From Gymnopus androsaceus JB14 (lineage: Eukaryota; Basidiomycota; Agaricomycetes; Agaricales; Omphalotaceae): a DNA stretch of 64,000 nucleotides. A program made the position numbers and the translations under genes. Under the pieces are notes generated by a model that saw nothing but the letters and a program-made list of their open reading frames with translations, searched no databases and was not told the origin of the DNA. Where the stretch lies: positions 1 through 64,000 of the forward strand of contig ML769422.1 in NCBI GenBank assembly GCA_009733575.1, read 5' to 3'. Positions 1 through 12,558 of the stretch are shown one piece after another (within the stretch, counting starts at the first letter, position 1; every line of letters begins with the position of its first letter).

Positions 1-3000
1 ATTTCTATCCAGAAGTCTCAAATCCTGTAACAGAGTCATGGCAAGCTGATAAGTGGCTTCATGAAGTAGAACCAAATGAATTGTCACCCATGTGGGCCAA
101 CTTTAGTGATACTCCAAAGCATCATTTTTTCACTGGGGAGCTTGCACAACTGTCTAATGGTTGCTTGGTGGTCCCCAGGAAGTGGATTATTGTCTCAGGT
201 GTTCCTCATTTTGAGATGTATGATATAACTTATTCATCTGAGGTAAGCATAGTATACTACTCTCAGTTGATACTCATTGAACCAATATTGTCACATCTTT
301 AGACTGCACAGTTCTGTCTATCAGATCCAAAACCACGTTTAGAAGCTACATCCTCACTCCATGCAAATATTCTTGATCTGCATTCTTCACCCTTGTTTCA
401 CTGGGATTGTGCTTCATTTCTTGGTATGCTCCAATACAACTTGATACTGTTCATTTGAATTACAATTCACAACTAATTTAGAAATGCTGCAAACTCCAGA
501 TGAAATCCTTGTCAATTGTCTGACCTGTCATCCACTCCGTGATAAGGCAGCTGGTCGACCAATCTTTCGTATCAGAGTTATGCCTTGGAGTGATGATGTT
601 TCCGGAAATATCAGCAAGCAGTACAATGCTCATACCAATGTATATATGCAGAACCTTGCTTTGCCTCATAAAAAGCTTCAACAAGAGTATTTTGTCCGCT
701 TTGTATCCACCTCTCCACATGCATCTTCATCAGAGCAATTTGCAGCACTCAAATCAGATTTGTGAGTTTTATTTTGTCACTGTGAAATCTATTGTTTTCA
801 TATACACACAGTGATGCAAATGTCTGGCATGAAACTTATGACTGCAAACTGGATGCAGAAGTTTTATTCCAGATAGTTCCACATCTCTTACCTGCAGATA
901 ACCCTCAGCAAGCAGAGCACTGTTTGCACATATTGGGGTCAAGGGCAATTTCAATTCACGACGAGATACTATTGGTGGGACAGATGCAGAAAAAGAGACA
1001 TTTAATGTTTATCATTCATTGTTCTTGGTACTGTCTTTGCATGCAATCTGTTGCTTGACTCATAGTTATTCTAGACTGGTCCTCCTCGAACATTGGCAGA
1101 CACTATCAAGGCAATTCAGTGTCAGCTGTATATGGCTTGCCTTGGGAAACAAGATGCTGTTGATGCTATTGTCACTGAGACTGGAGTCAAGGACAAACTA
1201 GCACATTTCTGGATTGAACAACTTATTTCCAAAGCCCGAGAAACTCACCAATATTCGGATTACAGAAAAGACAACCCGTGATCCTCGCTTGAACAACAAG
1301 AATTGTGTTGGTGAGGCTCGAAAGGCTATAAGACAGGAGTTACTTGAGACTATACAGGAGGAAGTCTGGGGATGGCTACTTCAACAGCCACCAGATGACT
1401 ACGAAGAAACTTGATTTGTCTGACCGTATGTGTCTATGTATTTTTATGCATGCTAATCTGATACCTAACTTTTGCTACCCAGCACTGCGTAAAATGCTTC
1501 GCCCCGGACAGCATTTCAATCCACTTTTATCTACTCGTGGACTCAATCCGAGCAATGATACCACTGTTGAATCTCTTCACACTTGGCTGCTTGGTGGAGA
1601 GAAGTATATTTGGCATCTCACAACAAAAGGGTGGACAGCCAAAGAAGATGAATTATTTGCAACACGCCTACAGAGCTCATCTGTTGATGGGCTGACAACG
1701 AACCCACCTCAAGCATGGTATCTTATCAAGTACAAAAACTCACTTATCGGAAAGCATTTTAAAATCATACAGCAGCTTGCTGTATTTCAACTTTATGATC
1801 AATGCAGTTCTGATGATGTTTTTTGTCTCTGGAAGGCCTCTGGAGCATTAGGAGCATTATTGTGGATTCCAGAAATTTGGGACATGGTCACCTATCTTGT
1901 ATGTTGCATTTGTTTCATCTGGATTTCAATTTATGTAACCTCTCCAGGTGGATCTGCAAATTGCTCTTGACAACTATCTGGATATCTGGGCTCAAATTGA
2001 TCCTACTAGAATCATCACCAAGTCCAAACTCCATGTTCTTTTATATCTTGTCCCTGACATTCGGTGTTTTGGGCCTAGTATTTTATACTCAACAGAAGTG
2101 TATGAGTGCTGGAACAAAATCTTTCGTGGATGTAGCATTCTCTCAAATCATCTTGCTCCAAGCCGTGATATTGCCATTACTTTGGGTGATATGGAGCGCT
2201 TCAAACACCAGGTCAGCGGGGGATATTGGAAGGACAATAATGGGAAATGGATTCGTGCTGGCTCTGCTATTCGTGATTTCCTCTTGACCAATACAGAGCT
2301 CCAGCGGCGCTTGGGGTGGGTAGATAATAAGCGTATCAAACCAGGTACAGTGAAACCAATGTCTTTGGGGACGCGCAACCCAGTTATCTGGGAAGCACTG
2401 CAGCTGCCATTGAGCTATACACACACGGATGCACCAGCAGAAACCTCTGATCATGATCATGAATGGTTTCAATGCAAACATGTAATTTCACACTCTCATG
2501 AACCATGCATTACCGGGTCATGGGTATTTTTCAAGGACTCGGACACAAATGTATGCTCTTATAGATGTTTCTCCTATGCCATGCTGATTTTGATTCAAAA
2601 GATCACCAAATGTGGTCGAATTTCAAGTATTGTAGGTTGTTCCAAGAGCTCTGCAGCAAGTGCAATTGTCCGTGCTGCTTTTGTTGTTGTTGAAGATTTC
2701 GTGGTCCTCAAGGAGAAGGATGATTTCTTTGATATGCCTGTTATGCTGGACTCCAAACATTGCTCTTTTGTCATTCCAAAGGTGTGAAGATTTATGCTAT
2801 GTATTTTAATTTTGGTTTATTATTGAAAAGGATATTTTATTCAAATTTAATGCGCAACATGACTGTTGCACTGCGCACTGCACGATTTCATCAGATGAAG
2901 AATTTATGCAGCAAGAACGGCATCAAACAAGCATACACCTGCGCAGCGTGAAGCATACGGGTTTGCAGCGCTTTATTATCAACACCCATTCTCTCCATAA

Positions 3001-3406
3001 TGGGCATCTCCTGCGACGCATGCTTCCACGAGATCTTACTCGACCTATTCCAAATCATACCCCGGAACAACGTATCGAAATGCACAAGCAGATCTCAGCA
3101 GAGCTGCGAGTTGCAGGACCAGCTCGGCGAGCAGAGGCCCAGGCCAGAGCACAGAGTACTCGGCAAAGAAATAAGGTTGCTCAAGCTGCAAATACCCGCA
3201 GTCGGGGTCATGGTCAAGCTACAGGTGCTCTGGGTGGTCGGGGTCAAGCTACAGGTACTCGTGGCAGTAGCAGTCGTGCTCGTGCTCGTGGTCATGGCAC
3301 TGGTAGAACGCAAGCAGAAGCACATAGCACAGGCTATGCTGAGGATGAGGTTGACCTTGAAATTCACTTTCAGGCTAGCACCAGTGATGATGACATGATT
3401 GGTTAA
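1..3406 (+). pseudogene. Agaricomycete-expanded, transposon-associated-type protein, 5' end outside window, frameshifted
   Basis: At least eight exons are readable, with introns of 47-60 bp at 243-302, 424-481, 762-811, 1028-1074, 1426-1482, 1899-1947 and 2782-2830. Segments in order include 'IRVMPWSDDVSGN' and 'HTNVYMQNLALPHKKL' near 590-680, 'LLPADNPQQAEHC' near 890, 'LIGKHFKIIQQLAVF' near 1755, and 'FGPSILYSTEVYECWNKIF' then 'APSRDIA' near 2070-2175. The end has 'FKFNAQHDC' near 2846 and a tail rich in Arg, Gly and Ala. I recognise this order from large families of uncharacterised Agaricomycete proteins often found with transposons; no enzymatic role is known to me. The frame changes near 917-925, 1240-1250 and 1400 without an intron, so this is a pseudogene or carries assembly indels. 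Family match is from memory. Confidence 0.6.
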
Positions 3407-3634
3407 CTCAAAATACCCTTACCAGTCGTATATACACCAGAGATTGTATTGATGTTTAATCAGATGTTTCATAATAGTTGTACGTATAGTCTACAAAATA
3501 TCTACAGAATGTCATAACGATATTATAACTGGAGGTCTACAAAATGTTTTACCAGTGCATTTTACAACCTCTAACTCAACTTCAATTTACATCAAACCTC
3601 AATCTTCCGCAGTGATCAAGGGCTTTTGGTGGTG
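3407..3634. other. Unassigned spacer
   Basis: AT-rich sequence between the decayed gene and the copia LTR. No ORF, RNA gene or repeat boundary recognised. The outer end of the adjacent LTR is missing here, so a deletion breakpoint probably lies near 3634. Confidence 0.4.
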
Positions 3635-3940
3635 TAGGTAGTGGGACAACTGTGCTACTATACCTGTAAGGTAATAAGATATCTAAATATGAAGTAAGTG
3701 AGTATATAGTAGCAAGAAATGTAAAGTAGAATCTCACCTCAGTTAAGCACTAGGTAGTGGGACAACTGAGGGAGCAAAAATGTCATTGCTGCAAGTATAT
3801 AGGTTGATTGTATGACTACATAAGTGGAACCTTGGAACCGGAAAAATAGTACATGAAATGCAGGAAAAATAGTAGGAGAAATAGTAAGTATAAAAGGAAA
3901 GTCAAAGTGTGTCATACCATGCGGGGTACCTTATCCAACA
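3635..3940 (-). repeat. Ty1/copia 3' LTR, outer end lost
   Basis: Aligns almost base for base with 10648-10886, including the segment starting 'taggtagtgggacaactg' and the internal 'gaagtaagtgagtatatag'. On the minus strand the LTR begins TGTTGGATAAGG directly after a G-run polypurine tract (3941-3947), which abuts the pol stop codon. About 35 bp present at the outer end of the other LTR are missing here. Confidence 0.85.
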
Positions 3941-4618
3941 CCCCCCCTACTCCATACAGTCCAACCCCAGCAGTTTGACCAGTTTTGAGTGGGCCAGTGC
4001 AGCTAGTGGTTTAGTGAAGAGGTCACCTAAGTTGTCCTTTGACCTGATTCCCTTCACCCTGACATCCCCATCAGTCACCTTTTCCTGGATATGGTGGTGG
4101 CGAACATCAATGTGCTTGATAAGTGCATGCTGCCTTGAGTTCTCCACTAGACTGTTAGCCCCTTCATTATCCCCATATAGATCTACCGCTCCAACCTGGT
4201 CCAGATCTACTTTGGACAAGAACAATGACATCCAGATGGCTTATTGGCTTGCTCTAGCCAAAGACACATATTTGGCTTCTACCAGTGATGTCACTACCAT
4301 TGCCTGTTGTTTAGAGCTCCATGAGACAGGTGCTCCTGCCATCAGGAATACAAATCCAGATGTCAACCTCCGGGTGTCAATACAGCCTGTGTAATCTGCA
4401 TCTATATGGCCTGCTGGTTTGAGTCCTGCCCCCCGGCCTTGTATCCCCCTGTCTTGGCTTCTAGTATGTGATAGCATAGTGGATGAACCACTTAACATAG
4501 CCAGCCAACCACTCCACCAGTTCCCAATGGTATTGGCCTGGGTTGAGCTGATATCTGGCAAGCATGTTTGACGCAAAGCAGATGTCGGGCCTGGTACATC
4601 CTGACCCCCACATCACGG

Positions 4619-6760
4619 TGATATGCTGATTTTTTGGCTAAGGCTAGAACTGTGCAGAACTAATAATCCTAAGTTCTGTTTGTAACAAAACACAGTCAAT
4701 AAGAGAACTATAGTGAGCCCAAGCTGATAGTTAAAATCCATTGAGGGCTTATTGTACCCAAGGGGTTGCAGAGTAATGGTATGCATAATGGTATCATACC
4801 TAACTTTGTGAATGCGCCTCGATCAAAGTCCTATGTGTGGTATGGTGTAGTGAGGCAAGCTTGTTGGATCACAAGTTGCTGACTGAGGCAGATAAATGAG
4901 CCCACATACAAGCTATACTAGGCTAGGTCATCAAAAGATATACCCAAGGGAATTGAAGTCTTAACCAAGGCATCACTTCCACAATCAGCTCACCAAGGAG
5001 TCTTCACGACACTCAATTTTATTAAATGAAACAAGATGGACCAAGATGGGTAAGCGCCTTAACTGGCACCCCCAGAAAGTTGACACTTGTTGGCACAAAA
5101 GCGCCTAGGCAAATCATTGCGGCAAGCCAACGCAGCCACATGACCAACTTGCTGTAGCTACTTCAGGAGCATGGAATGACTAGGAAGAATCTCTATCCAA
5201 GCCTTAGCATTTTCCCAAGATCCATATGCTACCAAGCATCTAGACTCGAGACCACATGGAACTAGGAATAATAACTAGTCTCCCATTGGCAAGAAAAAAC
5301 ATAAAAGACTTCTGAGGGCTGTTCTGCTAAAGGAACTGGCGAGCTTTGTAAAAAGGCAAATGACTCAAGTTGATTCAGACCAAAAACCCAAACAGTCAAC
5401 CCAATTGAGGAAGACAAATAAACGAGGCAGAGAAATGATGAGGCAAAACCATAGTACACATGCATATATGGACAATATTTTATCTTTTCCTATTCACTTA
5501 TTCTGTTTCACTTTATCTCATTCAGTTTCTCTTATTTTTCTATTTATTATATCTTGCTCAGTATATAAGGGTAGCTACTCTATCTCAGAATAACAAGTTA
5601 GACTTGATACCTGAAACGCAGTTCTATCTTAGGACCTGTATAGTATTCAACATCCGCAGGTAGATAAGAGCATCAGAAAAAACTGTTTTGGGCCCAGGAG
5701 AATCTAAGGTCACCTAGTCCTCTTAGGCAACCTGAGGCATCCTAGTTGGCCCAGGAAAAAGGGTAAAACTTTGGACACCTCAGGTATCCTAGTCATCCTA
5801 GGTGTCCTGGGAGATCCTGGGGCATCCTGAGGCATCCTGGGATGGAACTTTTATCCCAGGATGCCCCAGGATGCCCCAGGACACCCTCAGGATATCCCAG
5901 GATCTCCCAAGACACCTAGGATGACTAGGATACCTGAGGTGTCCAAAGTTTTACCCCTTTTCCTGGGCCAATTAGGATGCCTCAGGTTGCCTAAGAGGAC
6001 TAGGTGACCTTAGATTCTCCTGGGCCCAAAACAGTTTTTGCTGATGGATCAGTCTATACAACCTTTGAAATAGGTGGCCTTCTTGTAACCTTGATAATAC
6101 TGAGGCAATTTGATCTACTTCCTGGCTATTAAGTCAAGCATTCCTGGTTTTCATCTTGGAGGGAAGTCACATTAGTCTTAGGACCACAGATGGAGCCTAA
6201 CATGCACATCTCGCTGAGCCCATTGTTGATTAGGAAAGGTCTTGGACCCAAGTGTCAGCTTGGTGTAGTTTTAGGGAGGAAGCTCCTTGGAGTGTTACCT
6301 AGCTTACCAACTTGTTTTACCTCTTGCCTGCTCTTCACTGAGTGTGTTAAAAATGCCTACTCGAGTGACTTGTATGGTGGTCATATAAGCTTGTTAGGTA
6401 GCTTGCAGGATTCCCTGAGAGTTGGAGTATCATTACACAGTGACATAAAGGCTCCCAATTCACGCTAAGTCATTTGTTGAGTTGGCGTACTTGACTTATG
6501 CTTTGGTGTTTGCTTTTCCCCTCAATTAGTTCAGCATGTTGTCATACATTAGTTGACTTTTTACAACCTTCCTCCAATACAAACCTTGTTCATTTGCACT
6601 GCCTGTGCCTCTGTCGAGTGCTTTCTTTATGAATCAAATAGTAGTAGAGAAAACCTTTGACAACCTCCTTCCTCACATTAATTAAACCTTTTGGATTAAA
6701 TCTGATCAGGGTGATTGTTGTTTGGTTAGTTTTCATACCTAGCACAAATCTAACTCATCA
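4619..6760 (-). mobile_element. Solo LTR, copy 1 (long LTR, TSD ACGG)
   Basis: This 2142 bp block interrupts the copia pol and is flanked by ACGG at 4615-4618 and 6761-6764. In minus orientation it starts TGATGAGTTAGATTTG and ends GGCTAA...CATATCA-type sequence, so it has TG...CA ends. It is homologous over its length to the block at 12439-15652, which has the same ends and its own 4 bp duplication. No internal coding region is present, so I call both solo LTRs of an unidentified retroelement with LTRs of about 1.8 kb. It contains a younger palindromic insertion at 5671-6046. Small ORFs inside have no recognisable product. Confidence 0.75.
5671..6046. repeat. Near-perfect palindromic MITE of the CATCAG family
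   Basis: Left end CATCAGAAAAAACTGTTTTG; the reverse complement of the right end is CATCAGCAAAAACTGTTTTG. The two arms of roughly 180 bp are nearly perfect inverted repeats joined near 5850. They are built from variations of CCTAGG, CCTGAGG and CCTGGG words. The other copy of the host LTR lacks this block, so it is an insertion. An RNA from either strand would fold into one long hairpin. Confidence 0.85.
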
Positions 6761-9700
6761 ACGGGGCCAACAACAGAGTGATATGGCTTATCAGCCATGT
6801 ACCTCCTCTTGTCCTTGGGTAGCAGGTTCAGGGACTCCTTGAGTTTCAGGCTTGGAGGTAAGGGAGTTCTATGTGGGGTCACATTCTGGAGCCCAAAGTG
6901 CTCCAGCGTGCGTTGGAAGTAGGCAGCTTGGGATATCATAATTGCACCTGTATCATCCTGGTGTATAGTCATTCCCAACAAGACATTTGTTGTTACCTCC
7001 CCTGCTTCCCACCGTTTTCCCAAATCTTCAATTGCTTTCTTTTTACCATCCTCCATTGAGGATCCCCCACACACATCATCTTCATACGTACTGGTGATAG
7101 TGTAAGTCATCCCCTTGCACTGATAATGGATACATGGGTCTGCTCTGGAGGCGTGATATCCATTTATAGCCTGCAGCCAGCATGGCCTGCCAGTTGTGGC
7201 TACCCTGCTTGGTCCCATAAATCAAGCATTTGAGTTTGCAAACCAGGTATTCTTTCCCTGGCTTTATGAAGCCCTCTGGTTGCTTCATGTACATGTTGTG
7301 AGTAATCAGACTGTTAAGGAAAGCACCCTTGAAATCAACCTGGAACAGTTTCAAACCCAAAACCATAATAATTGTGAGAATGAGCCTGAGTGATTCCATA
7401 TGTGCAACTGCGCCATAGGTTTTGTCGTAGTCCATGCCAAGGATCTGAGTGAAACCCTGGGCCATGTAACAAGCTTTATGTTGAACAACTTCACCGTTTG
7501 AGCCTCACTTGATAGTGTAAGTCCAATGTCCACCCATGAGGTTCATGCCAGCAGGGAGTTTGACTAGTTCCCAGACTTGTTTCTCCATAAGCAAGTTGTA
7601 TTTGGCCTGCATTGGCTTGGACCATAATTCTGGCCTCTGCATAGCTTGCTTATAAGAGGCTGGTACCCAAAATTCCGAGCTGGTCAACATGAACACCCAG
7701 GGGTTCTGAAAAATCAGTGCCAGTGGTTGCTGTTCTGCTGGTAAATTGTTTGCCCATGCTTCACCTTTCTCCTTTGCTGCTCTCTCTCAATCCTCTGATG
7801 CTTCCAAGTCTATCAGTTTCTGCATCAGTTTCTGATCCTGTATGCTCCTACGTGGTCTCAGGGGAGCTACAGCTTGTGGCACTGGTGCTGGTTGTGGCGG
7901 TGGCTGGGCAGGGAATGTGGGAGGACCAGATTTTTCCACCAGCGTTGAGTCTGGGGCCGTCCCTGGTTCCTTGGAGTTTGGAGTTTTGGTGTTTACGGAT
8001 TTGTTGTTGGGATCAGAATTGATCTTGATCCCAGTATCCCCGATTGGCAGTTCCTCAATATTATTGGGGTTCCTGTCAAGTTTACTTCAAGTCTGCTTAG
8101 ACTCCTCTTCCTCAAACCTCATGTCCCTGCTCTCCAAGAAGGTTTTTGTGCTTAGTATCCAGAGCCAATACCCCCTATGTTCCATATAACTGACCAGTAT
8201 TCCTTCCACCGCCTGCCTTGCCATTTTCCACCAGTTTAGATATCTGGGAGGGTGGCCCAACATCTGCAGCCAAAGGGCCTCAGGTGCAATACGTCATGTT
8301 GTTTCTGAGTCAAGACCTCAATGGGCACATTGTCTGGAAATCTTGCGGATGGCATGAAACTTTTGATGTAGCAGAAAGTTGCCATGCATTCCACCCAGAA
8401 GGAGTGCAGGAGTCCGGATTCATCCAAGAGGGTTCAAGTGCCCTCTATTACAGTATGGTTAGCCTGTTCTGCTATGCCATTGGATGCAGACAAGTAAGGA
8501 GGGACCTTTCTGATAGATATCCCTCAACCTGCACAGTACTCCTCCATAAGCCAGTTGTCCAACTCTTTCCCCCCATTGATCCATATTGACTATATCTTCC
8601 ACTTCGTCAAATTCTCCATCTTCACTTGGTACCTGTGGAATTCCTTCAGCATTGTTTTGCTACATTTGTTGGATAGGAATGAGGATGTTTTGACTGTAGA
8701 CCGTCTACCCATAAACAGCATCATGTATGATGCTCCCCTTTTACTTTGGGTACATGTTTGTCTGAATAGGTCAATGTGGATTCTCTCTAACACCTCTAGC
8801 TCATGTGCCAGGTTCTTGTCAAATGGTCTCCGTGTTGCTTTACCATATAAGCAGGATTTGCACATGCCATACACGTCCCTCAATGTGATTCTCAATTCAT
8901 CCACCAGGTTTCTATTGGCCATGCGTAGGATTTTGGGTACTGCAACATGCCCTAGATAACAATGCCAGGTAAGTATATCAACTCCTTTATCTTGGGATCA
9001 AGCTGAATGTACACTCATAGATCCATGGATAGCATCAACCTCATATATTCTCCCTGTTCCTAGTCCAACCATTGCCAGCTTTCCTTCCCTTGTTGACACC
9101 ATCAGCTTCCTTTCCCCCTATACTCCTGTGTAACCTTTCCCATCCAGCGTTGAGAGGGAGATGAGATTATGACTGAACTCTGGCATATGCTTTACATTCT
9201 GAAGTCATATAAGTCTCTTCTCCCCATCAACCTGGGTGGTGAACTCCACCGTGCCAATTCCCTGTATTCTGAATTCACTTTCAGTGCCAGCGATAGTGCT
9301 GTTCCCTTTCAGGGTGACTTCTTGGTATTTGACAAATTGGTTGTGATGAACCCAGCAATGGTCTGTCATGCCTGAGTCAATATATGTTTTCAATGGGATG
9401 TTCAGTGGTTGGTAAAGTGGGATATTATTTGCACAGACTGTGCACTCAGGTTTAGGTACTAAGTAAGCTTTAGCTCTATCTACTCCTCCTACTTGCTGAC
9501 AATCTCCATTATTCAGAATGGCATTAGCTCTACAGGAGATTTCAGGAGGCTTGGAGGAGGATAAGGGGTGCTTTGATGTACCCAAGTCCGAGTTGTTTGG
9601 GGAGCGTAGTGCACCAACATAGACATCAATAGGGGAAGCAGTTGTATTGGGGTAGGCCTTGGTTCCACTGTACTTGTCCCTCCAGGACTTGGGAGCCTTG

Positions 9701-10595
9701 CCTTCCACTCCACCTTCTTTAGCCCAGCACCTCTCAATAGTGTGGCCAACCTTGGTGGGGCATGGCGGGTTTGTGCAGATAGGTTGGTTTGATTGCCCTT
9801 GGTGCTGGCTGCTGTTGTACTGGCACTGTGTGCTGCTACGTACTCAGCAAATAGAGCAGCTACTTTATTCTGGACAATATCACCATCCCTGTCATTGCTC
9901 TATTCAACTTTGTTGAGGTATAGTCAGTGGAGATATGTGAACACCTCCGCGCTGAAGATCCCAGGTACATTCAGGATGTAGTCCTTCCAGGTTTTAGGTA
10001 TGGATGCTATTACAATGAGTCGGAATTGGTGGTCATTACATGCTCCCCTGGGGTTATGTAGGGTTTTGAGAAGATTTTTCATCTTCTTCTCATGTTCCTC
10101 CATTGTACTTGTATCAGGGTTGAACTTGTGTGCACAGAGAGCGGTGTCTGTGAGGTGGATCTGTTGCTTATCACAGGCCTCGTACTTCTTGACCAAGTAT
10201 TGCCAGGTCCTGTGCGCTGTGTGGTCTCGCTCAATGCCAATGCTGACAGGGTCTGTACAGTTGAGGTAGATGATTGACACGACCATTCTCTCTCTCTGTA
10301 TCCATTCCCCGGGGGATGGAGAGTGACTATCAAAATTGGAAGGTGCTTGGGCCATATAAATATAAGTGGCAGAAGTTGGTTTGGGGATGGACCCATCAAG
10401 GTATCCGCCGAGGCTCCTAACTTGTACTTGCAGCTCTACTCTATCCTTGAAAGCCTGCCAGGTATCCTATCCCAATAGTTGGGAAGCTTTGGGAAATGTT
10501 GGTACATTCAGGGAATTTCCTGATGACATACTTGGAGTCCTGGTAGTTTTAGTTTTGAGTTGTCTGTAATAAAATTTCCTTTTAGGCTTGTAGAG

Positions 10596-10612
10596 ACTCC
10601 AGTCTCATAATC
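10596..10612 (-). promoter_or_regulatory. Primer-binding site, Met-CAU half-tRNA type
   Basis: Directly inside the 5' LTR the plus strand reads ACTCCAGTCTCATAATC, which resembles a tRNA-Met anticodon arm (loop CTCATAA with the CAU anticodon). The minus-strand RNA would therefore pair with a cleaved half tRNA, the known priming mode of many Ty1/copia elements. The tRNA assignment is inference from the loop alone. Confidence 0.55.
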
Positions 10613-10886
10613 TGTAAGGCAATAAGATATCTCAGTTGAGCACTAGGTAGTGGGACAACTGTGCTACTATACCTGTAAGGCAATAAGATATCTAAATATG
10701 AAGTAAGTGAGTATATAGTAGCAAGAAATGTAAAGTAGAATCTCACCTCAGTTGAGCACTAGGTAGTGGGACAACTGAGGGAGCAAAAACATTGTTGCTG
10801 CAAGTATAGGTTGATTGTATGACTACATAAGTGGAACCTCAGAACTGGAAAAATAGTATGTGAAATGTAGGAAAAATAGTAGGAGA
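10613..10886 (-). repeat. Ty1/copia 5' LTR, outer end truncated
   Basis: Begins TGTAAGGCAATAAG and matches 3635-3894. It stops at 10886, about 54 bp before the expected CAACA terminus, and is replaced at once by gypsy coding sequence. An internal duplication places 'gtaaggcaataagatatct' twice (10614 and about 10676). Confidence 0.8.
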
Positions 10887-11249
10887 ATTGTATGGTTCGT
10901 AAACCGAACAGTGGTTCTCAACCGCGTGGCCACGCTGCTGGAACTCAGGAGCCTGAACTTTCGGCTATCGCCAAGGTTCTGGAAAAATAATCTGCGGCTC
11001 CTGTAGCCCGGTACGAAGCAGGAGTCATGTTGACTACGTTCATACTCAACCTGGGGAAGTAACTCTCAATGCGTCCGCTCTTTCTGATCTTGATCAATCA
11101 TTTTGTCTCAATCTTGTTACCGAGTTTCCGGCTATAAATGAATCTGCTGAAACTGCAGTTGTACTTAGTTTTTCTACTCTTCTCAATTCCAGTTCTACAG
11201 ACAATTTCTTAGATAGTTCTTACATTTCCTTAAATGATATACTGACTAT

Positions 11250-12438
11250 AAAAATCACTCCAATCAATCTTCGGTTGTTTGATGGTTCACTTGCACCTAG
11301 TGCAATCTCGGAAACGGCATCTCTCAATGTCTGATTTCCATCCAGCGAGCTTTTCCCCTTAACATTTTATGTTACTCCCTTGGACTCATCATGCAAAGCT
11401 GTTTTAGGATTCAGTTTCTTGACCTGCTACAATCTGTTGATTGACTGGGCATCAAAGACTATAACATTCCAACACACCGAGCAGCTTGTTTCCACTCCTC
11501 TGACATCTATTCCAACTGGTTGCATCGACCGCTCAGAATCATCTCAGTCCGAGATCCCTCCGGATCCTCTGACCCCAACAGTTTTTCCTGTTAACAGTAC
11601 ACCTTGCGGCAACCATGCTTATATTACAAAACCTCGGCCTCTATCCAAGTGTTTTCCCTTTGAACCCATCTACACCTACCCTTTGGTCCATCAGCGTGCT
11701 TCCTGAACTGAATACCTGGATGTTGATATCACTTTCATGTGTGCTGCAGCATCTCTCCCGCATTCTCAAAGAAATGTGTTCCAAACTGTTTCTTATTCAT
11801 GCTGTATCACTTGAAGTATCTGGCTGATCTGCAGCAACTGCATCATCACCGTGTACCGACATCCCAGCACAGTATCAGGACTTTGCTGATGTTTTTGATG
11901 AAGTACAAGCTGATGTACTTTTGGAACACCAACTGTACAATCTCAAAATTGAACTAGAAGAAGGCAGTTCACCATCTCTCAGTTGTATCATTCCACTCTC
12001 TCCTCGTGAGCAGCAGGCTCTCTGAGATTTTCTCGATGAGCATATCAAAACTGGATTCATCTCTCCATTGAATTCGCCTCACAGAGCACCAGTCCTCTTT
12101 GCTCTGAAGAAAGACGGCTCCCTTTGGCTTTGCGTTGATTTCAGAGGTCTTAATAGAATTACAAAAAAAGACAGATACCTGCTGCCGCTCATATCGGACC
12201 TCCTGGATGCTCCCAGAAAAGCCCAAATATACACCAAAATTGACCTTAAACATGCCTACCATCTCATCTGAATCAATAAAGGTGATGAATGGAAGACAAC
12301 ATTTCACACCCAATGGGGTTCCTACAAATGGAACATCATGCCCTTCAGTCTTACTAACGCTCCAGCTGCATGGCAGTGATTCATCAATGAAGTCCTAGCA
12401 GACATGATTGATGTCAATGTCATCATCTATCTCGACAA
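11250..12438 (+). pseudogene. Gypsy aspartic protease and N-terminal reverse transcriptase
   Basis: The protease region reads 'RLFDGSLAPS' (about 11270) and 'CKAVLGFSFLTCYNLLIDW' (about 11390-11450). The RT follows with 'GFISPLNSPHRAPVLFALKK' (about 12055), 'LCVDFRGLN' (about 12130), 'KIDLKHAYHLI' (12237-12268) and ends 'YLDN' where the family has the catalytic YLDD. In-frame TGA codons at 11332, 12023, 12269 and 12377 each stand where related elements carry Arg. The frame is interrupted at 12439 by a solo LTR. Confidence 0.85.
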
Positions 12439-12558
12439 TGATGAGTTAGATTTGTGCTGGGTATGAAAACCAACCAAACAACAATCACCCCAATCAGATT
12501 CAATCTGAAAGGTTTAATTTAATGCAAGGAAGGAGGTTGTCAAAGGTTCCCTCTACTA

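Larger units (their letters stand above)
3947..10529 (-). pseudogene. Ty1/copia gag-pol polyprotein, decayed and split by a solo LTR
   Basis: Minus-strand remains in the Ty1/copia order. Gag starts at the ATG at 10529 (UBN2-like, about 10400-9930). A degenerate zinc knuckle lies near 9770-9720. The protease has 'DSGMTDH' near 9380 where the family has DSGAT. The GAG-pre-integrase region contains 'MCKSCLYGK' (about 8860) and the integrase starts 'IHIDLF' (about 8780). The reverse transcriptase has 'FQVDFKGAFLNS' (about 7345) and 'YEDD' (about 7090; family YVDD). RNase H runs 4576-3947 and ends 'LLGLDCME'. Between the RT end (about 6765) and the 'RPDIC'-equivalent region (about 4610) sits the 2142 bp solo LTR. 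Many frameshifts and stops make it inactive. The protease-integrase-RT order separates it from Ty3. Confidence 0.9.

Noticed and set aside
6190..6468. Conserved protein-coding gene shared with 14177-14371
   Set aside because: Both frames lie in two copies of the same solo LTR, so similarity comes from the repeat. No domain or start context supports a gene.
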